From contig OZ244919.1 in the NCBI GenBank assembly GCA_965221845.1, forward strand, positions 4,041,313-4,105,312: a DNA stretch of 64,000 bases. Reading direction: 5' to 3'. Shown here piece by piece: positions 1-7,945 of the stretch (its first letter is position 1; every line of letters starts with the position of its first letter). Under the pieces are notes generated by a model, which saw only the letters and a list, made by a program, of their open reading frames with translations, searched no databases and was not told the DNA's origin. The DNA is from JAJEFO01 sp965221845. GTDB lineage: Bacteria; Pseudomonadota; Alphaproteobacteria; Rhodobacterales; Rhodobacteraceae. The translations under genes were made by a program, and so were the position numbers.

Positions 1-550
1 AGCCGCGCCATCGCCGCCCCGACCCGCTCCGCGGCCGTGCGGGCGTCCCGGTCGTCGAGGTGGACGTGGCGCAGGGTCATCCGCGCGCTCGCGTGGCCTA
101 GGAGCCGGGAGGCCACCGGCACCGGAACGCCGTTCATGACGGTCCGGGAGGCGTAGCTGTGGCGCCTATCTCGTGCACGAGACAGTGGCGCAGGTCGTGC
201 AGCCGCGCGTCAGCGACGCCCGCCTCCCTGCGGACCCGGAGCCAGAGGTTGAGAGTGCCGCCGCGGGGGCGCGGCCGGGATCGAGCCGCGCGGGGAACAC
301 ACGCACGGCCCCCGCGCGGCTGGCGGTCGAGCACGGCGCGAGCCGGCGGGTTCAGGTGCACCTTCCTCGGGCCGGTCTTGCCGTCGGCGAGGACGCCGTC
401 CCGCACCTCCGCCGGCCTTGCGCAGGACTTCGCCGACCGGGCGCCGTTGCCGTCCTGGATGCCCGCGATCTGGCGCCGCGTCATGCGGCGGCCGGAGAAG
501 GTGATCGACTTCAGGCCGGTGACCCGCTGGTCCAAGGGCGGCTCCCGCAT
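1..550 (-). pseudogene. Decayed tyrosine recombinase (phage integrase), C-terminal part
   Basis: Minus-strand reading gives the C-terminal catalytic region of a phage-type tyrosine recombinase. A stretch like DGKTGPRKVHLNPPARAVL is followed by LHDLRH (the HxxR box). After a frameshift come HSYASRTVMNGVPVP and LLGHASARMTLRHVHLDD. The frameshift is caused by a 26-bp insertion between two GTGGCGC copies (159-165 and 185-191). In the usual family motif the final block reads TLRYAHL, with Tyr as the nucleophile; here that position is His. The gene therefore has both a broken frame and no catalytic Tyr. Its left end runs off the window and its N-terminal half is not recognisable. Such integrases mark the edges of prophages or islands, but no attachment site is visible. 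Confidence 0.75.
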
Positions 551-658
551 CGGTGCCCTGACGACAGCATGCGAATCGGCGGGCGGCTTGCCAGCGGCTT
601 TCGAAGAAAAGGGGCCGGCGCGGGAAAGCCGCTCCCCGTCAACGGGTTGCGCGGCGAC

Positions 659-799
659 GGGTGTAGTTCAACTTCTTTGGTGAGGCGGCGACGGCCTGAC
701 TTGCCGGCTTGGTCGAGGACGTCGAAAAGCCTTTGCTGCATGGCGCTGCAACGCCATCACGGGAATCTGCGCAATCACCAACAAAGTTGAACTGCACCC
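659..799. mobile_element. MITE-like element, 141 bp, with 25-bp inverted repeats and a 9-bp target duplication
   Basis: The ends at 659-683 and 775-799 are imperfect inverted repeats. The left end begins GGGTGTAGTTCAACTT and the right end, read in reverse, begins GGGTGCAGTTCAACTT, with three mismatches over 25 bp. The element is flanked on both sides by the same CGCGGCGAC (650-658 and 800-808), the footprint of a transposition event. It is too short to encode a transposase. One strand can be read as about 28 codons (beginning MQQRLFDVLDQAGKSGRR), possibly a remnant of the parent element. I cannot assign the parent IS family. It sits about 150 bp upstream of the SDR gene start. Confidence 0.75.
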
Positions 800-957
800 C
801 GCGGCGACAAACCGTCACCCGCAAAGCCCGGGCCTGTCCGAATGCCGTTGCGGCTGCTCCCGGAAAACCGGAAAGCGCTGACCTTGACCGGCGGTCTCTG
901 CGCCCTTCCGTTGCAAGGGGCGGGATGGTAGGGTCGGGGAAACAGCGGAGGGCTGCA

Positions 958-1737
958 ATGGATCTCGGAATTGCCGGAAAGCGCGCGCTGGTCTGCGCCT
1001 CGTCGAAAGGCCTCGGGCGCGGTTGCGCCGAGGCGCTGGCCGGGGCCGGGGCCGACCTCGTGATGAACGCGCGCGGGGCCGACGCCCTCGAGAAGGCCGC
1101 CGAGGAAACCCGCAGGGCGCACGACGTCGAGGTGACTGCGGTTGCCGCGGACATCACGTCTGACGAAGGGCGTGGCAAGGTGCTCGCGGCATGCGGAAGG
1201 ATCGACATTCTCGTCAACAATGCCGGCGGGCCGCCGCCGGGCATGTGGCACGGCTGGGAACGGGACGACTTCATCGCCGCCCTCGACGCCAACATGCTCA
1301 CGCCGATCGCCCTGATGAAGGCACTGGTGCCGGAGATGATGGAACGTGGCTGGGGCAGGGTCGTGAACATAACCTCGCAGTCCGTGCGCGCGCCGATCGC
1401 CGTCCTGGGCCTTTCGAATGCCGCGCGCACCGGCCTCACCGGCTACGTGGCGGGCACGTCGCGGCAGGTCGCTCCGGCCGGCGTCACCATCAACAACCTT
1501 CTTCCCGGCATACACGCGACGGATCGTGCGGATTCCCTTGACGGAAGCGTCGCCAAGGCCGAAGGCATCGCCCTGGAGGAGGCGAGAGCCCGCCGGAAGG
1601 CGGAGATCCCGGCCCGGCGCTACGGCACGCCGCAGGAGTTCGGGGCCGCATGCGCCTTCCTTTGCTCGCAGCATGCAGGCTTCATCGTCGGCCAGAACCT
1701 TCTGCTGGACGGCGGCGCCACGAACCTGACCATGTGA
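958..1737 (+). CDS. SDR-family oxidoreductase with altered active site
   Basis: A 259-residue short-chain dehydrogenase/reductase. The Rossmann entry reads ALVCASSKGLGRGCA in place of the classical TGxxxGIG, NNAG is present around residue 88, and the catalytic Ser lies in NITSQS. The YxxxK motif is replaced: the aligned segment LSNAARTGLTGY has Ser and Arg where Tyr and Lys are expected, as in a known divergent FabG-like SDR subgroup. The ATG at 958 is preceded by a purine-rich AGCGGAGGG and begins MDLGIAGKRALV, a normal SDR N-terminus; longer readings upstream run into the MITE. Substrate is unknown. It may not be a conventional NAD(P)H dehydrogenase given the missing Tyr/Lys pair. Confidence 0.85.
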   Translation: MDLGIAGKRALVCASSKGLGRGCAEALAGAGADLVMNARGADALEKAAEETRRAHDVEVTAVAADITSDEGRGKVLAACGRIDILVNNAGGPPPGMWHGWERDDFIAALDANMLTPIALMKALVPEMMERGWGRVVNITSQSVRAPIAVLGLSNAARTGLTGYVAGTSRQVAPAGVTINNLLPGIHATDRADSLDGSVAKAEGIALEEARARRKAEIPARRYGTPQEFGAACAFLCSQHAGFIVGQNLLLDGGATNLTM

Positions 1738-1829
1738 TCGCGTCCGAAACGAAGGCTTGCCGGTACGGCAGCGCATTGCTATTCCCTCCCGATTCCGAGA
1801 GCTTTTGTCGGGATAGGGGGCAGGTCGCC

Positions 1830-2912
1830 GTGGACGACAGCTTGGATGGCTTGACGATCGAGGGCCTGACCCGCAGGCTGGGCGGCCGCGCCGTCGTGTC
1901 CGACGTGTCGCTCCGGGTGCGCCCCGGCCAGGTGACATGCCTGCTCGGGCCGTCGGGCTGCGGCAAGTCCACGACGCTGCGGCTGATCGCCGGAGTCGAT
2001 CGCCCCGACGCCGGCCGGGTGCTTGCGGACGGGGAGGTGCTGTCTGACGAGGCGCGGCACGTTCCGCCAGAAAGCCGGCGCATCGGCCTGATGTTCCAGG
2101 ACTTTGCCCTTTTCCCGCACATGACGGTGGCCGAAAACGTGGCCTTCGGCTTGAAGGGAACCGCTTCGGAAAACAGGCGCCGGGTCGCCGGCATGCTGGA
2201 AAGGGTGCGGCTTTCCGGCTTCGGCAAGGCATATCCCGACCAGCTGTCCGGCGGCGAACAGCAGCGCGTGGCCCTGGCGCGGGCCCTCGCGGCAAGGCCC
2301 AGGATCATGCTGATGGACGAGCCGTTCTCCGGCCTGGACGACCGGTTGCGGGACGGCATTCGGGACGAGACGCTCGACATTCTCAAGCATGGGGTCGCGG
2401 CCGTCGTGCTTGTCACCCATGATCCCGCGGAAGCGATGCGGATGGCCGACGAGATCGCGCTCATGCGGAACGGGCGCATCGTCCAGAGCGGGGCGCCATA
2501 CAACATCTACAACGCGCCCGCTGACCGCGAAGCAGCCGCTCTCTTCAGCGATGTCAACGTGATCCGCGGGACGGTGCGGGGCGCATTGACCGGCACGCCG
2601 TTCGGCGAGTTCCTGGTGCCCGGGGTTCCAGACGGAACGGAGGTCGAGATCGTCATACGCCCGCAGCATTTGAGGATTGACTTTGACCGGGCGGGCAGGG
2701 GTCCGGATCCGACGCCCGAGGACGGTTCCGCGACGAGGGGCACCGTCATCCGCGCAAGGTACATGGGCAGCGAGAGTCTCGTCGAGTTCCGGATGGAGCA
2801 TGACGGCTCGACGCTGACCGCGACGGTGCCGTCCGTCTTCCTGCCAAGACCGGGCACCCAGCTCTGGCTCATGATGCGACGGCGACGCTGCCTCGTCTTT
2901 CCAAGACGGTGA
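1830..2912 (+). CDS. ABC transporter ATP-binding protein, FbpC/PotA type
   Basis: A 360-residue ABC ATPase with Walker A GPSGCGKST, Q-loop region MFQDFALFPHMTVAENV, signature LSGGEQQRVALARALA, Walker B IMLMDEPFSGLD and H-loop VLVTHDP. A C-terminal TOBE-like extension of about 120 residues follows (EIVIRPQHLRI). This layout fits importers of the iron(III)/spermidine/sulfate class (FbpC, PotA, CysA). The GTG at 1830 is chosen because the domain starts about 10 residues later (LTIEGLTRR) and GGGGGCAGG lies upstream. No permease or binding-protein gene is adjacent, so the transported substrate cannot be inferred; iron(III) is the best family-level guess. Confidence 0.85.
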   Translation: MDDSLDGLTIEGLTRRLGGRAVVSDVSLRVRPGQVTCLLGPSGCGKSTTLRLIAGVDRPDAGRVLADGEVLSDEARHVPPESRRIGLMFQDFALFPHMTVAENVAFGLKGTASENRRRVAGMLERVRLSGFGKAYPDQLSGGEQQRVALARALAARPRIMLMDEPFSGLDDRLRDGIRDETLDILKHGVAAVVLVTHDPAEAMRMADEIALMRNGRIVQSGAPYNIYNAPADREAAALFSDVNVIRGTVRGALTGTPFGEFLVPGVPDGTEVEIVIRPQHLRIDFDRAGRGPDPTPEDGSATRGTVIRARYMGSESLVEFRMEHDGSTLTATVPSVFLPRPGTQLWLMMRRRRCLVFPRR

Positions 2913-3106
2913 TTCCCGGCGCGTCGCGGAGCGCCGCGCGACCTCGAGGGGCGGACACCCGGCTCCCGCCGCCGGATCGGTCCGGGCCGGGTGCGGCAGC
3001 CCTTGGCCCCGCGCGCCGGGGGAATTGGCCCCGAATCCCGTTTTGCGGCTTTCACTTGGCGACTCGGTCACCTACATAGTTCCTCGACAGACAGTGGAGT
3101 AAGTCA

Positions 3107-3367
3107 ATGTTGAACAACATCGGCCTTCCCGGCCTGCTTCTCATCACCGTTGTCGTCCTGATCCTCTTCGGGCGCGGAAAGATCACGTCGCTGATGGGAG
3201 AGGTTGGCAAGGGCATCACTGCCTTCAAGAAAGGAGTCGACGAGGGCAAGAAGGAGGCGGTGGGCGCGATCGAGGAAAAGGCATCGGTTGCGCGCGACGT
3301 GACGCCCGAAGACGGCGAGGCGAAGGCCCGGGACAAGGAAGGCCCCGAGGACGAAGCCAAGGCCTAG
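3107..3367 (+). CDS. tatA: Sec-independent translocase subunit TatA
   Basis: An 86-residue TatA: one membrane helix (about residues 7-21, LPGLLLITVVVLILFGRGK), a short hinge, the amphipathic segment ITSLMGEVGKGITAFKKGVDEG, and a charged soluble tail. TatA oligomers form the pore-like part of the twin-arginine translocase that exports folded proteins. It is the first gene of a tatA-tatB-tatC operon; tatB begins 15 bp after its stop. GGAG precedes the ATG at a normal distance. The FGRGK motif replaces the more usual FGPKK or FGAGK and is within family variation. Confidence 0.95.
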   Translation: MLNNIGLPGLLLITVVVLILFGRGKITSLMGEVGKGITAFKKGVDEGKKEAVGAIEEKASVARDVTPEDGEAKARDKEGPEDEAKA

Positions 3368-3382
3368 GACGGTCCCGGAGCC

Positions 3383-3850
3383 ATGTTCGACCTGAGCTGG
3401 GGTGAGCTTCTTGTCATCGGCGTCGTCGCGCTGATCGTCCTGGGCCCGCGGGACCTGGTGGGCATGTTCCGCACGCTTGGCAGGTTCGCCGGCAAGGCGC
3501 GCAGGATGGCGCGCGAGTTCCAGCGCGCCATGGAGGACGCCGCTGACGAGGCCGGGGTGAAGGAGGCGGCCGACAACCTCAAGGGGTTCGCCTCGCCGTC
3601 CAGGGCGGGTCTCGACAGGCTCGGCCAGGCGGCGAAGAGGTTCGAGGACTGGGATCCTTCAATGCCGGCCCGGAAGGCGGAGGGCATCGGGCCCGAGACG
3701 GAAAGGCTCTCCAAGGAGCGTGCGGAGGCGGCCCGGAAGATCCGGGAACGCGCGGCGGAGAAGGCGGCCGCACGGGCCGGTGACGGCGAGTCCGCAGAGC
3801 CCGGTCCGGGAAGGGAACCGCCTGGATCCAGGCCGGCGGATGGCGCATGA
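3383..3850 (+). CDS. tatB: Sec-independent translocase subunit TatB
   Basis: A 155-residue TatB. The N-terminus MFDLSWGELLVIGVVALIVLGPRDL has the TatB-specific acidic residue (Glu8) in the membrane helix and the GP hinge, followed by a long amphipathic helix (GMFRTLGRFAGKARRMAREFQRAM). The remainder is charged and low-complexity, rich in Lys, Glu and Ala. TatB works with TatC as the receptor for twin-arginine signal peptides. Its stop overlaps the tatC start by 4 bp (ATGA at 3847-3850), indicating translational coupling. Confidence 0.95.
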   Translation: MFDLSWGELLVIGVVALIVLGPRDLVGMFRTLGRFAGKARRMAREFQRAMEDAADEAGVKEAADNLKGFASPSRAGLDRLGQAAKRFEDWDPSMPARKAEGIGPETERLSKERAEAARKIRERAAEKAAARAGDGESAEPGPGREPPGSRPADGA

Positions 3851-4794
3851 GCGGAGCCGGCGGCGAGGACCGGGACGAGGTCGAAAGCAGCTCTGCGCCG
3901 CTTCTCGAGCATCTTGCGGAGCTCCGCACGCGCCTTGTCCGCTCGGCCCTGGCCCTGGTCGTCGGCATCGTTGCCGCGTTCGCGGTTTCGGAGCCTATCC
4001 TGCAGTTCCTTCTCGCGCCGATCGAGGCGACGCTGCGCGCGCTTGGCGACCCGTCGCCGACGATGCAGTACACCAGCCCGCAGGAATACCTCTTCACCCT
4101 GTTCCGGATCTCGATGGTCTTCGGATTCGCGCTGGCCTTCCCGGTCATCGGCCACCAGATGTGGCGTTTCGTGGCGCCCGGGCTCTATCGAACCGAGAAG
4201 TCCGCCTTCCTTCCCTTTCTCGTCGCCTCTCCGGTGATGTTCCTGCTGGGCGCCGCGTTTGCGCAATACGTCGTGACGCCTCTGGCGATGAACTTCTTTC
4301 TCGGCTTTGCGGACGTTTCGTCGATCTTCGCCAATCTCCTCTCCGGCGCGGCGGGCGGCTTGCCCGAATCCGCCGCGGTCGTTCCCGAGACGCCGGAGGG
4401 CGTGCGGATCACGTTCTTCGGGAAGGTGAACGAATCGCTCGACATCACGCTCAAGTTCATCATGGCCTTCGGGCTGTGCTTTCAGCTGCCCGTGCTCCTG
4501 ACGCTCATGGGCAAGGCGGGCCTCGTGTCGGCGCGCGGCCTCGCGCAGGTCAGGAAATACGCCATGGTCGGGATACTTGTGCTTGCCGCCCTCGTGACCC
4601 CGCCTGACGTCGTCACGCAGGCGATCCTCTTCACGGTCGTCTACGGCCTCTACGAAGTCTCGATTCAGCTCGTGAGGCTTGTCGAGAGGAAGCGCGCCGA
4701 ACGGCTTCGCGAAGAAGGCGCCCTCGGCGCGGACGAGGACCTCTACCCCGGGTTCGAGGGCGAGGACGGGGACGGGGAGGACGCGAAGGCGTGA
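3847..4794 (+). CDS. tatC: Sec-independent translocase subunit TatC
   Basis: A 315-residue polytopic TatC. The conserved N-terminal motif LLEHLAELRTRL is present, then six predicted membrane segments. The first periplasmic region contains the segment with MQYTSPQEYLFTLF, and later come FGLCFQLPVLL and LVTPPDVVTQ, all hallmark TatC stretches. TatC binds the twin-arginine signal peptide and recruits TatA. The acidic tail of about 35 residues (ending GEDGDGEDAKA) is cytoplasmic and not conserved. Last clear member of the tat operon; the DUF815 gene follows after about 100 bp. Confidence 0.95.
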   Translation: MSGAGGEDRDEVESSSAPLLEHLAELRTRLVRSALALVVGIVAAFAVSEPILQFLLAPIEATLRALGDPSPTMQYTSPQEYLFTLFRISMVFGFALAFPVIGHQMWRFVAPGLYRTEKSAFLPFLVASPVMFLLGAAFAQYVVTPLAMNFFLGFADVSSIFANLLSGAAGGLPESAAVVPETPEGVRITFFGKVNESLDITLKFIMAFGLCFQLPVLLTLMGKAGLVSARGLAQVRKYAMVGILVLAALVTPPDVVTQAILFTVVYGLYEVSIQLVRLVERKRAERLREEGALGADEDLYPGFEGEDGDGEDAKA

Positions 4795-4897
4795 GGGGAC
4801 GGCGTGCCGGTGCGGGCATGAACAGGCCGCGGGCTTCGTCCCGGACGGCGTGCCTGCGTCCGGTCGTGCCCGCCGGGGACGGGCCGGGAGCGGCGCC

Positions 4898-5800
4898 ATG
4901 AGTGACGTCGTCCCGGACGGCGACGCCCTCGCGCGCATTGCAGCCGCGCTGGACAGGATCGCGCCGGTGCCGGCCGGGGCTCCGGACTTCTCGGGGGCCG
5001 ACGCATTTGCCTGGCATGTCGCGCCGGATCGCCTGGCGCCGGTGGACGCGGTGCACCGCGTGAGCCTTGGGCTTCTTGTCGGAATCGACAGGGCGCGCGA
5101 CGTTCTCCTCGGGAACACGCTGCGATTCGCGAAGGGCTTTCCGGCGAACAACGCGCTTCTCTGGGGCGCGCGCGGCATGGGCAAGTCCAGCCTCGTGAAG
5201 GCCGTGCACGCGGCCGTGCAGGAAGACGGGCATGCGCTCAAGATCGTCGAGATCCAGCGCGAGGACCTGCCCTCGGTCGGACGCCTCCTGGGCCATCTGC
5301 GGCACGCAGAGGCACGGTTCCTTCTGTTTTGCGACGACCTGTCGTTCAGTCATGACGACCATCACTACAAGTCGCTGAAGGCCGTTCTTGACGGCGGGAT
5401 CGAGGGGCGGCCGGACAACGTCGTGCTCTATGCCACGTCGAACAGGCGTCACCTGATGCCGCGGGAAATGATCGAGAACGAGCGCTCGACCGCGGTCCTT
5501 CCCTCGGAGTCGGTCGAGGAGAAGGTGTCGCTGTCGGATCGGTTCGGGCTGTGGCTTGGCTTCCATCCCTGCAGCCAGGACGAGTACCTCGCCATGATCC
5601 GCGGCTACTGCGATGCATACGGGATCGAGGTCGACGCGGGCAAGCTGCGCGCCGACGCGATCGAGTGGCAGGCCGCGAGGGGCGCGCGCTCCGGGCGTGT
5701 CGCCTGGCAGTTCTTCCTCGACCTGGCGGGGCGGAAGGGCGTGAAGGTCGCGGCCGGCCGAACCGGCGGGCGGCCCGCGGAATCGGCTACGGCTTCCTGA
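4898..5800 (+). CDS. DUF815-family ATP-binding protein
   Basis: A 300-residue P-loop ATPase of the DUF815 family. Walker A reads WGARGMGKSSLVKA (about residues 86-99), Walker B lies in RFLLFCDDLSF, and the family-typical block LYATSNRRHLMPR follows, then a sensor-like DRFGLWLGF. The family resembles AAA+ ATPases; its cellular role is not established. The ATG at 4898 is chosen because translation gives MSDVVPDGDALARIAAALDRIAP, a plausible start, and GGGCCGGGAG lies upstream; a longer reading overlaps tatC. The 3' end overlaps the convergent sspB gene by 14 bp. Confidence 0.85.
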   Translation: MSDVVPDGDALARIAAALDRIAPVPAGAPDFSGADAFAWHVAPDRLAPVDAVHRVSLGLLVGIDRARDVLLGNTLRFAKGFPANNALLWGARGMGKSSLVKAVHAAVQEDGHALKIVEIQREDLPSVGRLLGHLRHAEARFLLFCDDLSFSHDDHHYKSLKAVLDGGIEGRPDNVVLYATSNRRHLMPREMIENERSTAVLPSESVEEKVSLSDRFGLWLGFHPCSQDEYLAMIRGYCDAYGIEVDAGKLRADAIEWQAARGARSGRVAWQFFLDLAGRKGVKVAAGRTGGRPAESATAS

Positions 5801-6236
5801 AGCTGTCGAGCTTGACGACTTCGGCCTCGCCCTCCTGCCTGCCGGCCGGTTCGCGCGGCGGCGGAACCGGCGCGGCCCCCCTGCTCCCGGCCTCGAACCG
5901 GATTCCGAACTCGACCGAAGGGTCGACGAAGCTCAGCAGCGAATCGAACGGGATGTAGAGCGGCTCCGGGGAATCCCCGAAATTCAGCGTCACCGAAAAG
6001 CCTTCGTCGGTCACTTCAAGGCCTTCGAACCAGTTCTGGATGACGATGGTCATCTCCTTGGGATGACGCTCCAGAAGCCAGTCGGCCATTGCCGCGTCGG
6101 GATGCGAAGTGTCGAACGAGACGAGGAAGTGGTGCCGGCCGGGCAGGCCGTTGGCCGCCACCTCGCGCAGCACTTCCCGGAAAAGGCCCCGCATAGCGCG
6201 GTGCATCAGGCTTCCGTAGTCGATCGTTCCGGTCAT
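5787..6236 (-). CDS. sspB: ClpXP adaptor SspB, alphaproteobacterial type
   Basis: A 149-residue SspB-like protein. It has the N-terminal helix (IDYGSLMHRAMRGLFREVL), the tag-binding beta fold (HHFLVSFDTSHPDAAMADWL, EMTIVIQNWFEGLEV, FSVTLNFGDSPEPLYIPFDSLLSFVDPSVEFGI), a linker, and a short C-terminal tail (AEVVKLDSFRKP) that in this family docks on the ClpX zinc-binding domain. SspB delivers ssrA-tagged proteins to ClpXP. It lies on the same strand as, and directly downstream of, the ssrA gene whose tag it would recognise. It converges on the DUF815 gene with a 14-bp overlap. Confidence 0.93.
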   Translation of the reverse strand: MTGTIDYGSLMHRAMRGLFREVLREVAANGLPGRHHFLVSFDTSHPDAAMADWLLERHPKEMTIVIQNWFEGLEVTDEGFSVTLNFGDSPEPLYIPFDSLLSFVDPSVEFGIRFEAGSRGAAPVPPPREPAGRQEGEAEVVKLDSFRKP

Positions 6237-6459
6237 GTCGCGCTTCTCTGTGCCGCCGCCAGAATAGGGGATTCGGAGCCAGATGATAGGGAGGACGTTC
6301 CGAACGGCCGCTCAACGCCACCCTCAGGCGGCTTCGGGCGGCACGCGCTCGCGGCGAAAGGGCCGGATGCATGCCCGTCAGGCGGGGGCCTGCCTGCCGC
6401 GGGCCGGGGGTGGGGTGCCGGATTCTGTTGCCAGGCTCCGGCGGGCCCCGCCCTGCGCG

Positions 6460-6728
6460 GCTAGGCGCAAGGACTAGATTTTCGGCATTTCGCGCCGCTT
6501 ACGCGGCGAGAGCCACCGGAGCACGGTTGTCGTTGGCAACTATGCGTCATGGACCGATGTCGGTGGTGCCTCACCGGGACAAAGCAAACCCCTTTAGACG
6601 TCCGTCGATCCTGTTTCGGCCCCGCAACCCTCCCAGCGACAGGGTTCGTGGTGGAGCCGCCGGGTACCGCCCCCGGGTCCGGTCCGCTTATTGCGAGCGC
6701 GTTTATGTCCATAGTTCCGTTTCCGGAA
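6460..6728 (-). ncRNA. ssrA: Transfer-messenger RNA, circularly permuted (two-piece)
   Basis: Read on the minus strand. The acceptor piece comes first (about 6728-6649) and ends in GGCGGCTCCACCA. A short intervening segment follows, then the coding piece starts GGGGCCGAAACAGGATCG at 6623. The two pieces form a perfect 7-bp acceptor stem, GGGGCCG with CGGCTCC, including the G3-U70 wobble that specifies alanine, and discriminator A. The coding piece carries the tag frame at 6537-6499, read as ANDNRAPVALAA followed by TAA. The permuted order (CCA end before the coding part) is the alphaproteobacterial arrangement and yields a two-part RNA after processing. The 3' boundary is approximate; a GC-rich stem lies near 6430-6460. 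It rescues stalled ribosomes. Confidence 0.93.
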
Positions 6729-6736
6729 CACTGCGC

Positions 6737-6764
6737 ATATAAGGGGTGCGAACCGGAATTGAAA
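6737..6764 (-). promoter_or_regulatory. Candidate ssrA promoter
   Basis: On the minus strand a TTATAT box (6742-6737) lies 16 bp downstream of TTTCAA (6764-6759), placing the start of transcription near 6730, at the expected 5' end of the tmRNA precursor. The -35 match is weak, so this is a position-based inference. Confidence 0.4.
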
Positions 6765-6857
6765 GGGCCTTTCCAGTTGATCTCGACCGCGCACGGGCGA
6801 CACTTCCCCCTGCGCGCGGCACGCCCGAGGGCCCGGGCGATCGAGCGGGAGCGTGAC

Positions 6858-7844
6858 ATGCGGGCACTGGTCGTCGAAAGGGGCGGGGACGGGCGGACGT
6901 CCGCTTCCGTGCAGGAGATCGAAGAGAGCCGCCTGCCGGAAGGGGACGTGACGGTCGCCGTCGAGTACTCGACGCTGAACTACAAGGACGGCCTGTGCAT
7001 CGGTCCCGGCGGTGGCGTGGTGCGAACCTATCCTCACGTTCCCGGCGTCGACTTCGCGGGGACCGTCGAGGCGTCGGACGATTCGCGCTACGCGCCCGGC
7101 GACAAGGTGGTCCTGACCGGCTGGCGCGTCGGCGAGGTGCACTGGGGCGGCTATGCCGAAAAGGCGCGGATCAAGGCCGATTGGCTCGTGCCGCTTCCCG
7201 AGGGCCTCTCGTCGCGCCAGGCAATGGCGGTGGGGACGGCCGGGCTGACCGCCATGTTGGCAGTCATGGCCCTTGAGGACCACGGTCTCGCGCCGGGCGA
7301 CGGGGAGGTCCTGGTGACGGGGGCCGCAGGCGGGGTGGGGTCCGTGGCCACGGCCGTTCTTGCGCACCTGGGACACGAGGTCGCGGCCGTGACCGGGCGG
7401 CCGGAGACGGCGGAGTACCTGGCGGGCCTCGGTGCCGGCAGGATCGTGCCACGGGGGGAGCTGGCCGAGACCGTGAAGAAGCCGCTGGAATCCGAGGCCT
7501 GGGCAGGCTGCGTCGACGCCGTCGGCGGCGCGATGCTCGCCCGCATCCTCGGGCAGATGAAATACGGCGCGTCCGTCGCCGCTGTCGGGCTTGCGGCCGG
7601 CGCATCGGTGCCGGCGACGGTCATTCCGTTCCTGCTGCGCGGCGTGAACCTTCTCGGCATCGAGTCCGTGATGCAGGCCCGCGAAAGCAGGATGAGGGCC
7701 TGGGAGCGGATCGCGCGCGACCTGCCGATGGGCAAGCTGGAGGAGATGGTCCGGACGGTCGGCCTGGAGGACCTGCCGCAGCTGGGTGCGGACATCCTCA
7801 AGGGCAGGGTCAGGGGCCGGGTCGTGGTGGACGTCGGCGCCTGA
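6858..7844 (+). CDS. acuI: Acrylyl-CoA reductase (NADPH), AcuI family
   Basis: A 328-residue zinc-free medium-chain reductase (quinone oxidoreductase-like) of the YhdH/AcuI group. N-terminal GroES-like fold with YSTLNYKDGLCIGPGGGVVRTYPHVPGVDFAGTV in two parts, then a nucleotide fold with VTGAAGGVGSVATAVLAHLG. The downstream IESVMQARESRMRAWERIARDLP matches the AcuI C-terminus. It reduces acryloyl-CoA to propionyl-CoA, relevant to detoxifying acrylate, for example from DMSP breakdown in marine bacteria. No other DMSP genes are in the window. The ATG at 6858 is preceded by GGGAGCG and begins MRALVVERGG; the longer reading crosses ssrA and is rejected. Confidence 0.88.
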   Translation: MRALVVERGGDGRTSASVQEIEESRLPEGDVTVAVEYSTLNYKDGLCIGPGGGVVRTYPHVPGVDFAGTVEASDDSRYAPGDKVVLTGWRVGEVHWGGYAEKARIKADWLVPLPEGLSSRQAMAVGTAGLTAMLAVMALEDHGLAPGDGEVLVTGAAGGVGSVATAVLAHLGHEVAAVTGRPETAEYLAGLGAGRIVPRGELAETVKKPLESEAWAGCVDAVGGAMLARILGQMKYGASVAAVGLAAGASVPATVIPFLLRGVNLLGIESVMQARESRMRAWERIARDLPMGKLEEMVRTVGLEDLPQLGADILKGRVRGRVVVDVGA

Positions 7845-7945
7845 GCCCCCGTTGCGGCCTTCGCGGCCGCCCGTGCGGCCCGATTGCCGCCTTCACGACG
7901 GGACGCGGCGTTCGGAACCTTGAAAAGCGAAGACGAGGAGTGGAG

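Noticed and set aside
775..2295. Long minus-strand open reading across the SDR and ABC genes
   Set aside because: Arg/Pro-rich antisense shadow of two real genes in high-GC DNA; no domain, no ribosome-binding site.
3364..5241. 625-codon minus-strand reading opposite tatB-tatC
   Set aside because: Antisense to three well-supported genes and of biased composition; typical high-GC shadow.
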